From contig CAKSBI010000004.1 of NCBI GenBank assembly GCA_934437985.1, positions 21,717 through 85,716 on the forward strand: 64,000 nucleotides of DNA, read 5' to 3'. The notes under the pieces are model-generated. The model did no database searches. It worked only from the letters and a program-made list of their open reading frames with translations, and had not been told where the DNA came from. This DNA comes from an uncultured Lachnospiraceae bacterium (lineage in GTDB: Bacteria > Bacillota > Clostridia > Lachnospirales > Lachnospiraceae). Numbering within the stretch: the first letter of the stretch is position 1; each line of letters opens with the position of its first letter. The translations under genes and the position numbers were made by a program. Shown here in pieces: positions 26,343 through 34,064 of the stretch.

Positions 26343-27150
26343 AATATTTTATATATCGGCTATGCTCATGCAGCGCAGCCGATATTTTTTTTATTTCATT
26401 GATAAATTCACGGTTATCAATAGACGGTTCAATATAATTTCTTGCAATAAAGCTTGGAATGCCCCCATCTGATTCTGCCTCCGCTGCTTCCATACAATAT
26501 GGTACGGCAAATAATCTGTTCTCCGGAATCTGATACTTTTTACGTATCTGTTCAAGCGAAAACACCCTTCCCGGATTATAATTGCCGATTACAAATAGAG
26601 CTTTGTCACGCAGCATCGAAAAATTACAAAAGAAATGATCAAGAACATTTTTATTCTGATTAAGATTGACAACTACAATATCTGCACTATCCACTATAGC
26701 TTTTGTTGACAGACACCCTGTAGCAAAAGTATCAATGTAGACCGTATCAAAAAACCTCTCAAGCCCTCCAAACAGACCCGGCATATTTCTGCTGAATTCA
26801 TAATCTAACAGTTCCCTGTTCCTCAGATATCCATGCGGCAGATAATATAGCCTGTCACGTATATACGATACTGCGCACCTGAATATCAGCCGCTCTTCAT
26901 CCTCCGGTTCAACATCTGTAAACTGCTCCATCAGATTTTCCAGGCTGTATTGATTATAGCCACATGTTTCACAGACGTACTTATCAGACCTCCTTTTATT
27001 AAGCGTTGTCTCAATATTCAGCAGATGATCATGATTCTCCATCAATACTACCTTAGCATCATAAAAAAGAGCCTGTGCCACAGCTATACTTGCCATGTGC
27101 ATTGTTGTCCCACACTGGCCACGCACATGGCTCCAAAATACTATCTTCAA
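26278..27150 (-). CDS. ParA/MinD-like ATPase with degenerate P-loop and two CxxC motifs
   Basis: The roughly 290-residue product has the overall SIMIBI (ParA/MinD/CpaE) layout. The N-terminal strand MKIVFWS is followed by a deviant Walker A (RGQCGTT in place of KGGVGKTT), a switch-like YIDTFATGCLSTKAIVDSAD segment near residue 145, and NLNQN then IGNYNP in the positions of later strands. The missing P-loop lysine suggests weak or no ATP hydrolysis. A CETC motif near residue 60 and a CVFC motif at the very C terminus could bind a metal together. The TTG at 27150 is preferred, with GGAGG seven bases upstream; a GTG at 27156 touches it. Similar deviant ATPases occur in Firmicutes near pilus genes, but none are here. 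Confidence 0.65.
   Translation of the reverse strand: MKIVFWSHVRGQCGTTMHMASIAVAQALFYDAKVVLMENHDHLLNIETTLNKRRSDKYVCETCGYNQYSLENLMEQFTDVEPEDEERLIFRCAVSYIRDRLYYLPHGYLRNRELLDYEFSRNMPGLFGGLERFFDTVYIDTFATGCLSTKAIVDSADIVVVNLNQNKNVLDHFFCNFSMLRDKALFVIGNYNPGRVFSLEQIRKKYQIPENRLFAVPYCMEAAEAESDGGIPSFIARNYIEPSIDNREFINEIKKISAALHEHSRYIKYFNHHRPDFYQNVALNECVFCQ
26353..26392 (+). terminator. Rho-independent terminator after the CNNM/CorC gene, inside the opposing gene
   Basis: ATATCGGCT (26353-26361) pairs with AGCCGATAT (26377-26385), and eight T residues follow in the plus sense. It is a textbook terminator for the plus-strand gene. It lies fully within the coding sequence of the convergent minus-strand gene, where it encodes residues near KKISAALHEHSRY. 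Confidence 0.8.
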
Positions 27151-27495
27151 ATACACTCCTCCATTTTCACTTTATCCATTTTCACTTTAATTGGTACACT
27201 AAAAAAACGCAGAAATACTACGAAATCCTAAAACATAATTGAATTGGGAAATTTTGATTAAACAACTGACTAATCTTAAAACTTTTGATACTACTGAAAT
27301 TGGTTATTTTATTAGACATAAGCAAATCGAAATACGTCTGCCTATCTGTATTATCATATAATTATATTATACATCATTTAATACTGCATGTAAATATATA
27401 TATTACATTTTTTATAATTTCTATGTATGATGTCGTGGTTAAAAGCCCCCGACTTTGATGCCTGTCTGTATGACAGACATTAACAGCCTGTCACA
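27151..27495. other. Gap between the ParA-like gene and pyrE
   Basis: No gene is visible in about 345 bases. Near 27160-27190 a 13-base element (AAGTGAAAATGGA on the minus strand) occurs twice in tandem just before the ParA-like ribosome site. Around 27431-27495 small inverted repeats (TGTCTG/CAGACA and GTCG/CGAC) lie downstream of pyrE and may end its transcript, without a good T-run. The middle is AT-rich and featureless to me. Confidence 0.4.
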
Positions 27496-28167
27496 TCAGA
27501 TTCCGTACTGTTCATAATACGCATCTATTCTCGCCTTAATCTCATCATCAATAACAACTTTTCCATTATATGGCTTATTGTAAAGATGCTCAACAATCTC
27601 TTCCATTGTTACGATTGCTGTTGTCTTAATTCCATACTCTTCACCGATCTCTTCAAGAGCGCCCTTATCCCCGGTTCCTCTTTCCATGCGGTTAACCGAT
27701 ACAACCAGCCCGATAACATCATTCACACCCTGAGCCTTAAGAATAGGCATCGTCTCCCTGATCGACTTTCCTGATGTCGTAACATCCTCAATCATTACAA
27801 CCCTGCTATCAGCTGAAAGCGGACTTCCAAGAAGAATACCGGTATCTCCATGATCCTTTTCTTCTTTTCTGTTAGAGCAGTACGCTACATTAACATCATA
27901 TAATTCACTCATTGCGATTGATGCTGCTACACTAAGTGGAATACCCTTATATGCAGGTCCAAACAATACATCAAAGTCTGTTCCGAACCTGTCATGTATT
28001 GCCTTTGCATAATAGGTGCCAAGCTTACGGAGCTGCTCCCCTGTTCTGTAAAAACCTGTATTAATGAAAAATGGGGTCTTACGTCCACTCTTAGTTACAA
28101 AATCACCAAATCTTAAAACCTGGCTGTCTACCATGAATTCTATAAATTCTTTCTTATAACTCTCCAT
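27496..28167 (-). CDS. pyrE: Orotate phosphoribosyltransferase
   Basis: This pyrimidine-synthesis enzyme joins orotate and PRPP to make orotidine 5'-phosphate. The 223-residue product shows GRKTPFFINTGFY near residue 27, FGPAYKGIPLSVAASIAM near 70, NRKEEKDHGDTG near 98, and the PRPP signature RVVMIEDVTTSGKS near 120. AAGGAGG lies 11 bases before the ATG. The other pyr genes are not adjacent. An 11-base sequence (CTACTGTACCA) occurs twice in perfect tandem about 60-80 bases upstream, next to an IS remnant. Downstream comes the 345-base gap. Confidence 0.93.
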   Translation of the reverse strand: MESYKKEFIEFMVDSQVLRFGDFVTKSGRKTPFFINTGFYRTGEQLRKLGTYYAKAIHDRFGTDFDVLFGPAYKGIPLSVAASIAMSELYDVNVAYCSNRKEEKDHGDTGILLGSPLSADSRVVMIEDVTTSGKSIRETMPILKAQGVNDVIGLVVSVNRMERGTGDKGALEEIGEEYGIKTTAIVTMEEIVEHLYNKPYNGKVVIDDEIKARIDAYYEQYGI

Positions 28168-28319
28168 CTTGTCATTTCCTCCTTATTTTAAGCCATTTCT
28201 AGATATTTATTTGATTTATTTTTGTGCTACTGTACCACTACTGTACCAATTTGTATTTACCCTGCCTGTCTTTCCACAAACTGTTCCAATCCTTTAAACA
28301 AAGAATCTGTTTTCAACCG

Positions 28320-28463
28320 ACAAATCCGTATAACCTCAATATTTTCTACCTTTGTGCTAATCAGGCATGGTCGATTGACATTACATACATTCCAATGAAG
28401 CACGGATTTCTTTATCTGACAGCCATTATCGACTGGTACAGCCGTTGTATCGCCGGATGGGAC
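28320..28463 (+). pseudogene. IS3-family transposase (OrfB) remnant
   Basis: The stretch NQAWSIDITYIPMKHGFLY and then LTAIIDWYSRCIAGW is the start of the DDE integrase core of IS3 OrfB proteins, including the first catalytic aspartate (SIDITYI). The preceding residues only faintly match, and the frame loses all resemblance after 28463. No terminal repeats were recognised. It marks the left edge of the accessory region next to pyrE. It is a different IS3 subgroup sequence from the element at 62.4-63.6 kb. Confidence 0.7.
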
Positions 28464-28562
28464 ATTTTTGCGTCATTCTTCACAACCAATTATACCTTAT
28501 CAAACCAAAACTTAGTTGTCAGTGGATACATTTTTTTATTTTTATTCTTTTTATTTATAAAT

Positions 28563-28584
28563 ACAAAAAGGCTCACAAAGCCTT
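28563..28584 (-). terminator. Terminator after the displaced rlmN 3' end
   Basis: AAGGCT and AGCCTT flank a five-base loop, and on the minus strand a run of five T residues follows. It lies just after the stop codon of the rlmN fragment, as would be expected for a native rlmN terminator. Confidence 0.6.
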
Positions 28585-28590
28585 ATTTTA

Positions 28591-28684
28591 CTATGGTTTA
28601 CAGGCATCAATGTATTTCTTCCTGAGCTGCCCACATGCGGCGTCAATATCTGCGCCCATTCCTTTTCTAATTGAAACATTTATA
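28591..28684 (-). pseudogene. rlmN: Displaced 3' end of rlmN
   Basis: The minus strand reads NVSIRKGMGADIDAACGQLR, then KKYIDACKP and a TAG. This is nearly the same as the last residues of the intact RlmN at 34065-35117. At DNA level 28601-28684 aligns with 34072-34154, with 43 consecutive identical bases in the middle and scattered third-position differences at the sides. Homology stops upstream of 28684. The fragment has its own stop codon and terminator, so it looks like the original end of an rlmN gene rather than a random copy. It forms a direct repeat with intact rlmN, bracketing the BspA/LuxR genes. Confidence 0.85.
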
Positions 28685-28825
28685 TGATTCAACTCTATGT
28701 GTCCTATAAATACTAAGATTTTTCAATAAATGCGTCATGTAATGCGTCATTCTGTAAAAGTATTAGAACTTATCATATCAAAACTTATAAATATTTTACG
28801 TAACTAATATTATCACAACGCATGG

Positions 28826-28853
28826 AAAAAGACAAGTCATACATGACTTGCCT
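28826..28853 (-). terminator. Rho-independent terminator downstream of the BspA-like gene
   Basis: On the minus strand AGGCAAGTCAT and ATGACTTGTCT form an 11-base stem with one mismatch-tolerant end and are followed by TTTTTCC. It lies about 190 bases after the BspA-like stop, with a small orphan reading frame in between. Confidence 0.65.
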
Positions 28854-28866
28854 TCACCAGGTTTAC

Positions 28867-28959
28867 CTAACTTAAATAATATGCAATATCACCGGCTTCC
28901 TCTTCTATGAACCGGGAATCAGACAATTTTCTGGCCATCTCATATACATATAAATACAT
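28867..28959 (-). pseudogene. Orphan C-terminal-like fragment (30 codons)
   Basis: The minus strand encodes MYLYVYEMARKLSDSRF, then IEEEAGDIAYYLS and a stop, directly before the terminator at 28826-28853. The composition looks like the helical tail of a globular protein and is preceded in frame by a stop codon. No good ribosome site was seen, so it is more likely the end of a deleted gene than a small protein. The family is not recognised. Confidence 0.3.
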
Positions 28960-29044
28960 TCTATGCTCTGGTTACAGCTTGATGTTCCGGATACTGCACC
29001 TATATTTACAAGAAATTATCGTATTACATTAACGTTTCGTACCT

Positions 29045-32000
29045 TTATTTTGTTTTTATTGTCTTTTGAACCCATCCGGAATATCGTTTTACTGTTTTAT
29101 TATTTATTGTCTGTATCTGATAACAGCGTATACGCACGGTATATTTCTTTTTGTTTTTTAACTTTTTGATTTTTGCAGTCTTCTTTGCTTTCGATACCGC
29201 TATGGTTTTCCATTTCATTTTCTTCTTACCTGCAGATGCATATTGTATTTCAATTCCTACGATATCGTTATTCTTTTTCCAGATTACATGAATACTCTTT
29301 TTACCGGCCTTAAAACGTATCTTCTGCAGTTTCTTTACCTTTGCAGCTGTCTGTCCGTTTATATCTGTCTGTGTTGTCTGTCCCGGTGACAACCGTGTAT
29401 TGTTATTATCCACCGGTTTAGAATTATCAGCCGGGGCAGATGCCGTTGGAGTAGTGTCAGCCGGGACCGGAGCCGTTGGAGTGGCATCAGCCGGGGTCGG
29501 GGCCGTTGGAGTAGTGTCAGCCGGGGTCGGGGCCGTTGGAGTAGTGTCAGCCGGGGCAGATGCTGTCGGAGTGGCATCAGCCGGAGCCGTCGGAGTGGCA
29601 TCTGCCGGTTGTTGTGTATTTGATGCCGGCTCATCATCTATATGTTCTACAATAGCAAAGTGCACCTGCTTATAACCATCGTAATTACCAATTCCGTGAA
29701 CATTAACCCTTGCTTCATTACCCGGTTTTGTATTATTCCAATAAGACAATTCATAATCTTTACCCTCTTTTAAGACAGTATTCCCATCCTTAACGATAAT
29801 ATCAGACGGTCTGACTTCAGAACCGGTATACAGATACTTTCCTTTTTGTAATACTGCGGTAATATCATCACTATCCATACTCTTAGCCTCAATCGTGAAT
29901 GACCAGTATGTGCTTCCTACATAATCTCCCTTTCCATGTATATAAATGCGTGGAGCCTGCCGGGAATAATAGTAACCTACATCCGTATTATTCACATACT
30001 CCAGATAATAATCCCGTCCTTCCACCAATTGCTTCTCTCCGTCCATAACGGATTTAAGTTTCGGCCGGATTTCACTTCCGGTATAGGTATATTTTAATTC
30101 TCCAGGCCATTCCACACAGGAACCGATATTCACTTTTGTTCCCTTACATACATAATAGGACACGGTATACTCTCCGCAATAATTGCCTGTACCATTAAAA
30201 TGCACCAGACCATAACCTCCTATGTAATAAGATTCCGCAGGGTAATTTACCACATAATCTACACTCTCTTGTAAAGTAACCTCTTCTCCATCTATTATAG
30301 CTGTCAGAACGGTGTTGCCTTCTTCCGGACGTAATTCATCTCCGGTATACTCATATTGCTCCTTAATGTTAGACTTTAACTGCAGATCCCCAAAATTGAT
30401 ACGCTGTTTTGGTGCTGTAATTGTGCCGTTCTCCTGTTTCGTAAAAATACGCTTTGCCGGCTCCAGATCGGTAACATCAGCCACCGCCGAATCCACGCCA
30501 TAATTTAACAGCCATTTACCGGCTTCACCATCCACATCTGATTGATAGATATACCATTCATTCACATGCTCAGGATTGACCTGATTTGCCGGAAGTGATC
30601 CTGACGATGTAACCAATGTATTACCGGATTTTACAGAACGCCCACCTTTGAATACAAATTTATCCCCGACGGTAACCTTTGCTAAATGATCACAGCCGTC
30701 AAACATCTTGTACATACTATAATTCCACACACCATCAATCATCTTGACCACGTCCATATCCGTGGTATCAAAGGAAGACAGATCTAATTCGACCAGACTT
30801 TCACATCCATAGAACATCTGATAGACAGTCTTGACTTTAGAGGTATCAAAGGAGGACAGATCCAATGCAGTCAGATTTTTACAGCCGTAGAACATCGAAT
30901 ACATATCTTCCACCCCGGAAGTATCTAATCGATCCAGGTTCTCTATGGATGTCAAGGAGCGGCAATTATAGAACACACTGCTTGCTCCATATGAATAATT
31001 AACTCTCCCGATATGAAGTCCCTGCTCCGGCATAATTACCCTGGTAAGAGATGTACATGCTGCAAACATCCAACTGATATCCATCACCTTATCACTCCGC
31101 CACGATGACATATCAGCTACCCGGAGCTGATAACATTGTTGAAACATCTGTCCCAGATATTGTGCTGATGATATGTCAATCTTATCAAAATCAAAAGATT
31201 GCAGGTTATAACATTCATAAAAGAGAGAATTGAAACTTTCCACCTTAGAGGTATCCAAGTTACCTAAAGCAACAGATTCCAATGTATAGCAGGAGGCAAA
31301 TGTCTGCATCATATCCACCGGCTGTGCCGGAAGCTTCGCATTCATAGACACCTTCTTAAGACTTGCACAATACCCAAACAGGTATACGGTATTCTTTACC
31401 TGAGACAAATCTGCGTTTGAGAAATCAATCTCTTTCAAGTGATCCAACCGCATAAACAACTCATGTATATCCTCCGGGAACACAACACCATCCTCAAATT
31501 CTATGTATTCAATCTCCTCTGCATAATCTTCCCATGGAGAATAGAATTTGTTATACCTGTTTCCTCCCTTTCCGGCACCAATTGTTAACGTCTTATCTTG
31601 TATTGTACATTTACATTCTCCCCAATAGATTCCTTCTGCCCGAAGCCATGTACCCTGCAGGGTAATCTCTCCATTCCATTCTGCTTTACTTAACTGATCA
31701 TAATCAATCAGTTGATCGGGAGTGCCCTCCTTATACCAGTTTGTGTTTTCCGGAAGCTTGATATATGCATCACTAAATGAGAAATGTTCTCCAAATATAA
31801 TCTTCTCTAATTCATTATTACACCTGAAAAAATAATCCAGATTATAATTGTTCCTTTCCTGAATACATGCTGTATTAAAGGAAGAAACATCAGCCACCTT
31901 TAATGAAGCGCAATTTGAAAAGAAGTTCTCCATATCCTCTACCTGTCTGGTATCAAATTGTTCAAGTCCTTCTATACTCTGTAATTTTTCACAACCCTCA

Positions 32001-32431
32001 AACATATTTTCCATATATGTTACGGCACTTGTATCCACATCAGTAAAGATAATATTTTCACATTCTGTATAGGCTTTGAACATATCCGAACAATCATTAG
32101 GGAAAACAACCTTACCATCAGTGCCAAATATCATCTTTTTAATATTGTCGGAATGTTCAACCCATGGTGTGCCATATCGCCGTTCCTCGCTGTCAACATA
32201 TGCTACATCTTCTCCGGTTCCGCTGCTTACCGTAAGCACACCATCCTCCGATAGCGCCCAAGTACAGGTTCCCCATGTTCCATTCGCTGATGATGCCTGT
32301 ACTGTATACATATTACTTCTGTGATTGACATATATCATTGCGCATACAATAAAAAGTACATACACCACCAAAAGACATATACGCCGTTTTTTCTCTTTTT
32401 CCATCTTCATTTTCCTATATAACCCTTTCAT
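29045..32431 (-). CDS. BspA-like (DUF285) leucine-rich surface protein with C-terminal fibronectin-like domain
   Basis: The 1128-residue product has a short basic N terminus and a membrane or signal segment (CLLVVYVLFIVCAMIYVN, residues 19-36). Two blocks of DUF285 repeats follow (about 80-210 and 290-600), with units like LTALDLSSFDTSKVKTVYQMF. These belong to the type called PARCEL repeats (palindromic amphipathic repeat coding elements), which are known to spread between microbes. Four small beta domains follow (about 690-930: GDELRPEEGNTVL, GSEIRPKLKS, GSEVRPSD). Then comes a Pro/Thr/Ala/Asp linker of repeated PADTTPTAP units and a basic terminal domain like those of the WG proteins. GGAAAGGGG precedes the ATG at 32431. 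It is probably a surface adhesin, perhaps controlled by the LuxR-type gene upstream. Confidence 0.82.
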   Translation of the reverse strand: MKGLYRKMKMEKEKKRRICLLVVYVLFIVCAMIYVNHRSNMYTVQASSANGTWGTCTWALSEDGVLTVSSGTGEDVAYVDSEERRYGTPWVEHSDNIKKMIFGTDGKVVFPNDCSDMFKAYTECENIIFTDVDTSAVTYMENMFEGCEKLQSIEGLEQFDTRQVEDMENFFSNCASLKVADVSSFNTACIQERNNYNLDYFFRCNNELEKIIFGEHFSFSDAYIKLPENTNWYKEGTPDQLIDYDQLSKAEWNGEITLQGTWLRAEGIYWGECKCTIQDKTLTIGAGKGGNRYNKFYSPWEDYAEEIEYIEFEDGVVFPEDIHELFMRLDHLKEIDFSNADLSQVKNTVYLFGYCASLKKVSMNAKLPAQPVDMMQTFASCYTLESVALGNLDTSKVESFNSLFYECYNLQSFDFDKIDISSAQYLGQMFQQCYQLRVADMSSWRSDKVMDISWMFAACTSLTRVIMPEQGLHIGRVNYSYGASSVFYNCRSLTSIENLDRLDTSGVEDMYSMFYGCKNLTALDLSSFDTSKVKTVYQMFYGCESLVELDLSSFDTTDMDVVKMIDGVWNYSMYKMFDGCDHLAKVTVGDKFVFKGGRSVKSGNTLVTSSGSLPANQVNPEHVNEWYIYQSDVDGEAGKWLLNYGVDSAVADVTDLEPAKRIFTKQENGTITAPKQRINFGDLQLKSNIKEQYEYTGDELRPEEGNTVLTAIIDGEEVTLQESVDYVVNYPAESYYIGGYGLVHFNGTGNYCGEYTVSYYVCKGTKVNIGSCVEWPGELKYTYTGSEIRPKLKSVMDGEKQLVEGRDYYLEYVNNTDVGYYYSRQAPRIYIHGKGDYVGSTYWSFTIEAKSMDSDDITAVLQKGKYLYTGSEVRPSDIIVKDGNTVLKEGKDYELSYWNNTKPGNEARVNVHGIGNYDGYKQVHFAIVEHIDDEPASNTQQPADATPTAPADATPTASAPADTTPTAPTPADTTPTAPTPADATPTAPVPADTTPTASAPADNSKPVDNNNTRLSPGQTTQTDINGQTAAKVKKLQKIRFKAGKKSIHVIWKKNNDIVGIEIQYASAGKKKMKWKTIAVSKAKKTAKIKKLKNKKKYTVRIRCYQIQTINNKTVKRYSGWVQKTIKTK

Positions 32432-32563
32432 ACCGCTGCCCCTTTCCGGCTAAAATGATATATTTATCATATCGTATATTGTAGATATTATATAGGTTTA
32501 CATTTGTCTCAACCTTATAAAAACAGCTATATTTTTATAAAAAAGAGTTACATACGGAACTTC
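32432..32563 (-). promoter_or_regulatory. Leader and possible promoter of the BspA-like gene
   Basis: On the minus strand TTGAGA and TAATAT are 16 bases apart about 75 bases before the BspA-like start. An AT-only hairpin (TATAAAAA/TTTTTATA) just after the LuxR-type gene may end its transcript. Both are modest matches. Confidence 0.35.
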
Positions 32564-33955
32564 TTATTCCTTACTGCTTTCTCCATCTCTTCCATAATAG
32601 AATTGTATTAATCCGACACGGGAACGTGTATTAGTCTTTTTGTTTATTGATGTAATATGTCTATACAGTGCTGCCCTTGATATATATAATTGCTCTGCGA
32701 TATTCTGTACGCTGTCATCTGACTCTAACAATGCCTGCAGCACTTCCTGCTCGCGTGCTGTCAAATGATATTGTGCTGCGAAATCGGCAAATCGCTGTTC
32801 TTCTTTCTCTCCCGTTGTTAAAACCGCATTACCGGTTATCTTCTGCATCCATCCCGAATACATATATAATGCGATATGAATGCATACAAACAGAACAACT
32901 GCGATCATGCTGATCAGAACAAAATTCCTTTTTTCAAACATGGTAATTGAGACTGAACCAATCAAACCTGCCCCTATATTATTAACTGCCCTGCCGAAAC
33001 CTGCCCAGAACGCAGGATAACCGGTATATAATGCATATTCCATAAAGCTTGTCGTAAAATAAACAGCAAAAAAACCGGCCGACAGATAGAATACAGGCAA
33101 CCCTCCAAAATAAAATCTGCCTGATACAATAAGCAATACACAGATCACAGAAAGCAAAGTTACACAATACATAATAAGATTCATATAATGCCGGTTCCTT
33201 ATATCATATAAAAATCCGGCTATCAATCCGCTAAACGCTAACAATAACCGCGGACACTGTCCGATATCCATACTGCCACCTGCATGATACAGCGTAACAA
33301 CATTATCTAATGTCGCAAATATAATTGTCATCAGCAACACACAGACTACAAGCATAATTCCTGCACCGGTAATATAAGATTGTTTCTGCAATTTTTCCGT
33401 AGACAGATTATCCCCCTGCCGAAATAAAAATACCGTAATGCCAGCCAACAGAATACTGCATATGGATAATAATATGGTTTCAAGACTATTCTTTCCCACC
33501 AGATTATTATTCACAAACTGCAGCATGATTCCCGCCATATAAGAGCACCCCACAATCGCTGCCAGATGCGGATCATGCCTCAGTATACGGATCACGCCAT
33601 AGTGTATAGCACCTCCAAGTACTCCCATACCTATATACAGTAACACCCCTGCAATCAATATTGTCTGATAGGAACTGTGACAGCATATCATATAATAACA
33701 TATCACACTTACCAAACAGGCAGCTACTAAAAGAAATGCTGCCACATACCGTTTACAGCACCGGTAAAATACCGGAAATATTGCAAATCCGATTACACTT
33801 GCCGCTAAGATATAACTTTGTGCGGCTACAACACCAGGCGCATCTGTTACCGATGCCATACGATCATCAAATAAATATTCTGTTCCCAGAAACACAAAAA
33901 GGAATAATGCCAGAACCAGTGCGCAATATGTCCTGTTTGTGCGAAAAAATTCCAT
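32564..33955 (-). CDS. Membrane-bound LuxR-type transcriptional regulator (about 12 helices plus HTH)
   Basis: The roughly 463-residue product has about twelve hydrophobic segments (residues 10 to 385 of the chosen frame) in an MFS-like layout. It is followed by a cytoplasmic LuxR/GerE helix-turn-helix: FAAQYHLTAREQEVLQALL, then NIAEQLYISRAALYRHITSI and NKKTNTRSRVGLI. Such membrane-anchored LuxR proteins are best known from Eggerthellaceae and related anaerobes, where they sit beside the genes they regulate. The start at 33955 has AAAGGGG seven bases upstream; ATGs at 34009 and 34021 are possible longer starts. It lies between rlmN and the BspA-like gene on the same strand, so the BspA-like gene is the obvious target. 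The signal is unknown. Confidence 0.82.
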   Translation of the reverse strand: MEFFRTNRTYCALVLALFLFVFLGTEYLFDDRMASVTDAPGVVAAQSYILAASVIGFAIFPVFYRCCKRYVAAFLLVAACLVSVICYYMICCHSSYQTILIAGVLLYIGMGVLGGAIHYGVIRILRHDPHLAAIVGCSYMAGIMLQFVNNNLVGKNSLETILLSICSILLAGITVFLFRQGDNLSTEKLQKQSYITGAGIMLVVCVLLMTIIFATLDNVVTLYHAGGSMDIGQCPRLLLAFSGLIAGFLYDIRNRHYMNLIMYCVTLLSVICVLLIVSGRFYFGGLPVFYLSAGFFAVYFTTSFMEYALYTGYPAFWAGFGRAVNNIGAGLIGSVSITMFEKRNFVLISMIAVVLFVCIHIALYMYSGWMQKITGNAVLTTGEKEEQRFADFAAQYHLTAREQEVLQALLESDDSVQNIAEQLYISRAALYRHITSINKKTNTRSRVGLIQFYYGRDGESSKE

Positions 33956-34064
33956 AACCATTCCCCTTTTCTGTATCTCACCATATATAATAATTGCATT
34001 ATTTTCCATTTTGACCTTCAAGTATCTTTTTCATTACTTTCACAGGAATAACAGGTACACCACA

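Noticed and set aside
28224-28625. 133-codon plus-strand ORF as an intact gene
   Set aside because: Only the middle 50 or so codons resemble an IS3 transposase; the rest is random, and its end crosses the antisense rlmN fragment.
29400-29675. Plus-strand ORF and minus-strand alternate frame over the Pro/Thr repeats of the BspA-like gene
   Set aside because: Repetitive coding DNA opens all frames; only the long minus frame gives domains on both sides.
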